Positions 43,701 to 46,020 of a stretch of 46,020 nt of DNA are shown piece after piece. The translations under genes were made by a program, and so were the position numbers. Where the stretch lies: positions 1-46,020 of the forward strand of contig JAIXVE010000166.1 in NCBI GenBank assembly GCA_027483175.1, given 5' to 3'. The DNA comes from Verrucomicrobiaceae bacterium. Its GTDB lineage: Bacteria; Verrucomicrobiota; Verrucomicrobiia; Verrucomicrobiales; V1-33. Numbering within the stretch: the first letter of the stretch is position 1; every line of letters starts with the position of its first letter. The notes beneath the pieces were generated by a model, which had not been told where the DNA came from, searched no databases, and saw only the letters and a list, made by a program, of their open reading frames with translations.

Positions 43701-44440
43701 CTGCTGGTGCGACGCTGCCGCGGCATGCGCGTCCTGATGAGACGGCGGTGTCGCTGGAGGGTCGGGTGCGTTCGTGGCTGGCGGTGAATTGCGGGTATTG
43801 CCATATGGCAGGGGGGACGGCTCCTGCGGGGTTTGATGTGAGTGCAGGGGTGCCGCTGGCGCTGACTGGGCTGTTGAATGGGGCGGCGGTTAACAATGGG
43901 GGAGACAGCCGGAACCGGCTGATTGTGCCTGGGAGCACGGCGAGGTCGGTGGTTTTCAACCGTGCGGCTGCGTCGGGTGGGTTCACGCGGATGCCGCCGA
44001 TCGGGTCGACGGTGACTGATCCTGACGGAATGGCGCTGCTGGCGGAATGGATCGGGGTGCGGCTGCCGGGACGTGAGGATTATGCGGCGTGGCGGGCGGT
44101 GCGGTTTGAAGGGAGGCCGCAGGGTGATGGCGATCCGGCGGCGGATCCGGATGGGGACGGTGTCGGGAACCGTCAGGAGTTTCTGGCGGGCACGGATCCG
44201 CTGGTGGCGTCGAGTCGGCCGGGGGTGACCGGAGAGGTGGGAGCGGATGGGTTGACGCTGCGGTTTGGAGTGCCGGAGAATCGGTCGTGGCAGTTGGAGT
44301 GTTCGGCGGAGCTGGGCGGGTGGCGATTGTGGGAGGGCGGGGCGAATCACGGATTGCCTGCGGCGGGTGGGCCGGCGGCGGTGAGGGTGCCGTATGCGTT
44401 GCCGCGGGAGTTTTTTCGTGTGAGGTTCATGGAGAACTGA
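40799..44440 (+). CDS. PQQ sugar dehydrogenase-like protein fused to a diheme cytochrome domain
   Basis: 1213 residues with a signal peptide. An N-terminal beta domain (about 30-265) and Ig-like domain (270-360) precede a six-bladed propeller of the soluble PQQ glucose/sorbosone dehydrogenase type at about 365-760 ([54 protein letters not shown]). A cytochrome-like region follows, with heme-binding CMVCH near residue 921 and CGYCH near 998, in the style of the SO2930-type diheme domain. A calcium repeat [13 protein letters not shown] and a C-terminal strand domain end the protein. ATG at 40799 has GGAG 3 bases upstream. It probably oxidises sugars outside the membrane and passes electrons to its hemes. 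Confidence 0.85.
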   Translation: [1213 protein letters not shown]

Positions 44441-44785
44441 GGGATTGGGGGGCTTGAGGTTCGAGTGTCCGCGAGCGCCTTGCGCGGGTAGGTGGCGTTC
44501 TATGGAGTGTTGTACGGTGGCTGGCGGTCACCGACTGATTTCGTTATGGATTCGGGCTCTGGGAGCGGACGGTCGTGTTGGGAGAGTGGGCCGCGGCGAG
44601 GGGCGAAGGTTCGCTCGACAGAAGGCGGTAAAGCGTGCAGATAGAGACAATCATGAAACAGCCAGTTCCTGACGTCATTAGGGATGCGTGTCGCTCTGGG
44701 GAGGGCGATGGGGGAGTTCGGAATGCCGGGGTCTGCGAGGGGGAGACGGTGCTGCCTGAATCGGTGTAAGGGAAGATTACTCACC
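44441..44785. other. Gene-free gap
   Basis: Nothing supportable found in this stretch of 345 bases. It is less G-skewed than its upstream neighbour. One short plus-strand frame (44445-44672) looks like chance reading. Confidence 0.5.
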
Positions 44786-45268
44786 ATGCGGAGGCCCAAT
44801 CGAAAATGGAGGCTCGCTGCCGCTATCGCGGTGGTTCTGATTGGCTACAGTGCGCCGTATGCAATTTACCGGTTCATCTACCCGGAGGCGGTCCTTGAGT
44901 ATGTCGGAGGGCATGTGATTCGACCGTCGTTTTTCGGCGGTGCGGCTCCCGTTCGGACTCCAGACTTCACCTTCGACGGTTATTCCCGTTCGTTTGGCAC
45001 TTCGTTTCTGTCGGGAAGCTTTGTGTCTCAGAGTCTTGTGACCAAACTGGCTTCTCATACTGGATGGGACATTGCTGGCCGGCTGAATGACGGCTTCTAC
45101 CCTTTGGCCCGAATAGATCACCTGCTTACGGGCCGCTACTGCAGATTCAATAACGTTGGATGGGTGCCATTTTCCACTAGGGCGGGCGCTGCCACAGCGG
45201 TCATGGAAATTGATTTCTCGGGTTCCGAGATTGGCGATTTCGAGGGCTTCATCAACCACCGACCATAA
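44786..45268 (+). CDS. Hypothetical single-pass membrane protein
   Basis: 160 residues starting MRRPNRKWRLAAAIAVVLIG, with a single helix at about 9-28 and then a soluble domain (YPEAVLEYVGGHVIRPSFFG, FTFDGYSRSFGTSFLSGSF). The domain is probably extracytoplasmic. ATG at 44786 is preceded by AAGGGAAG. Codon use is less G-ending than in core genes, similar to the ORFans near 14-16 kb. Family not recognised. Confidence 0.55.
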   Translation: MRRPNRKWRLAAAIAVVLIGYSAPYAIYRFIYPEAVLEYVGGHVIRPSFFGGAAPVRTPDFTFDGYSRSFGTSFLSGSFVSQSLVTKLASHTGWDIAGRLNDGFYPLARIDHLLTGRYCRFNNVGWVPFSTRAGAATAVMEIDFSGSEIGDFEGFINHRP

Positions 45269-45496
45269 GCATGCGGTGACAAGCTTCAAATAATGAACGG
45301 CTTCGAGATGACGCCATGTGCTCATGCACCAGCGCTTGATCTCGGTCCGGTGGCCGCGGCGCGGAGGGGAGGGTTCGGTTCTGTCGAGGAATGGTTGGTG
45401 GGTGGGAAGAATAGTGGGCGGGAGATCAGGTGATTCGGGAGTTGATGGAGGGTGGGCTTGCGGTGATCGGTGAAGCTGTTGCGAAAATAACACCTC

Positions 45497-46020
45497 ATGA
45501 GAAAACAAATCGCGGGAACGGTTTTGGAAATCTTGAGCTGCGGCATGATGCTGATGGCCGACGATGTGTCGGAGAAGGCGGAGAGGTCGGGGCCGGGGAT
45601 GGTGCTTGGTGAGCCGCTGTGGCGATCGCAGGCGAGTGATCGTGAGCCGGTGCTGTTCATTCGGGAGGAGGGCAAGCAGCTGGCCACGGGGAAACTGTTG
45701 TTCATTCCGAGCGAAGGTTTCCAGATTACCCATCCGGATCTGAATATGAGGTATGAGGAGGGCAAGGACTACACCTGGAAGCCGGGCACGAACATCATTG
45801 AGCTGACGGTGACGTCGCGGATTCCATACAAGACCGCGGCGGAGATGATGCCGCCGGCGGGAAGCCCGAACATGTTTGCGACGGTGCTGCATTCCGAGGG
45901 ACGTTTTTTCCACGATCTTCAGGTGCAGGTTTCCTACTGGCATAAGACGGACCCGTGGCCAGTGGATGTGAAGCCGCAGCCCGAGAGGCTGACGCGTGTG
46001 CTGACCAAGCTCAGAGCCAA
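45497..46020 (+). CDS. N-terminal part of an SGNH/GDSL-type esterase (cut by the window edge)
   Basis: 174 residues visible, running off the window. After a short signal-like start (MRKQIAGTVLEILSCGMMLM) the sequence reads EPVLFIREEGKQLATGKLLF, ITHPDLNMRYEEGKDYTW and SEGRFFHDLQVQVSYWH. From memory this matches the accessory N-terminal domain of verrucomicrobial SGNH hydrolases, in which the GDS catalytic motif would come just past the window end (after LTKLRA). The catalytic part is not visible. No Shine-Dalgarno is obvious; the gap 45269-45496 contains nothing else. Confidence 0.6.
   Translation, partial: MRKQIAGTVLEILSCGMMLMADDVSEKAERSGPGMVLGEPLWRSQASDREPVLFIREEGKQLATGKLLFIPSEGFQITHPDLNMRYEEGKDYTWKPGTNIIELTVTSRIPYKTAAEMMPPAGSPNMFATVLHSEGRFFHDLQVQVSYWHKTDPWPVDVKPQPERLTRVLTKLRA

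Noticed and set aside
44445-44672. 75-codon frame after the PQQ gene
   Set aside because: No ribosome-binding site, no recognisable features, and atypical composition.

Overview
The window looks like a chromosomal segment of a high-GC member of the Verrucomicrobiota, probably the Verrucomicrobiales (Luteolibacter/Haloferula-like). This is inferred from family content: an ECF sigma factor of the Rhodopirellula/Verrucomicrobium type with a FecR-like partner, a PVC-type membrane-bound dehydrogenase with an NPCBM domain and HEAT repeats, a Tat-exported Gfo/Idh/MocA oxidoreductase, a sialate O-acetylesterase-like esterase, a PQQ sugar dehydrogenase fused to a diheme cytochrome domain, and giant secreted proteins with DxDxDG calcium repeats. 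No 16S gene is present, so the genus is not established.

Layout. 0-2.5 kb: partial membrane protein, cysteine synthase, two AT-richer membrane ORFans and a tRNA-Arg(ACG). 2.6-4.9 kb: glyoxalase-like protein, a BrnT-like/CopG toxin-antitoxin pair, VanZ and a sugar-phosphate epimerase. 4.9-13.1 kb: an orphan histidine kinase, then a co-directional run of ECF sigma factor, FecR/secretin-like membrane protein, secreted S1 protease, GH39-like glycosidase and an M28-fold protein that has lost most of its metal ligands. 13.3-18.6 kb: a lower-GC minus-strand accessory island with an AbrB antitoxin, a 17-codon PIN-toxin remnant, several ORFans (three sharing a related 5' leader), a membrane-anchored RraB-like protein and a lipoprotein. 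Its intergenic gaps are packed with short palindromic repeats. 19.4-29.5 kb: PVC dehydrogenase-like protein without a visible heme motif, YceH, a GNAT-aminotransferase fusion, a giant Ig-like protein, a HAD phosphatase and a MocA-type oxidoreductase. 29.7-37.2 kb: a giant secreted protein with an embedded papain-like Cys/His/Asp set, followed past a terminator by an ECF sigma factor translationally coupled to a Ser/Thr kinase-WD40 protein. 37.2-46.0 kb: sialate esterase, fumarase FumC, a repeat patch, a DUF6973-like small protein, the PQQ-diheme fusion, a membrane ORFan and the start of an SGNH esterase.

How the genes relate. Two sigma-factor modules (6.5 kb and 33.6 kb) sit beside large exported proteins, suggesting envelope or surface regulation. 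Several enzymes (GH39-like, sialate esterase, PQQ dehydrogenase, MocA and PVC dehydrogenase types) suggest polysaccharide and sugar use. The strongest candidates for something under-described are the acyltransferase-aminotransferase fusion at 22.8 kb, the papain-like giant protein next to the sigma-kinase module, and the repeat-bounded accessory island with shared gene leaders. Plus-strand genes strongly prefer G-ending codons and minus-strand genes C-ending codons, so the bias follows the DNA strand rather than the gene. All functional calls were made by eye from sequence; no database search was run.
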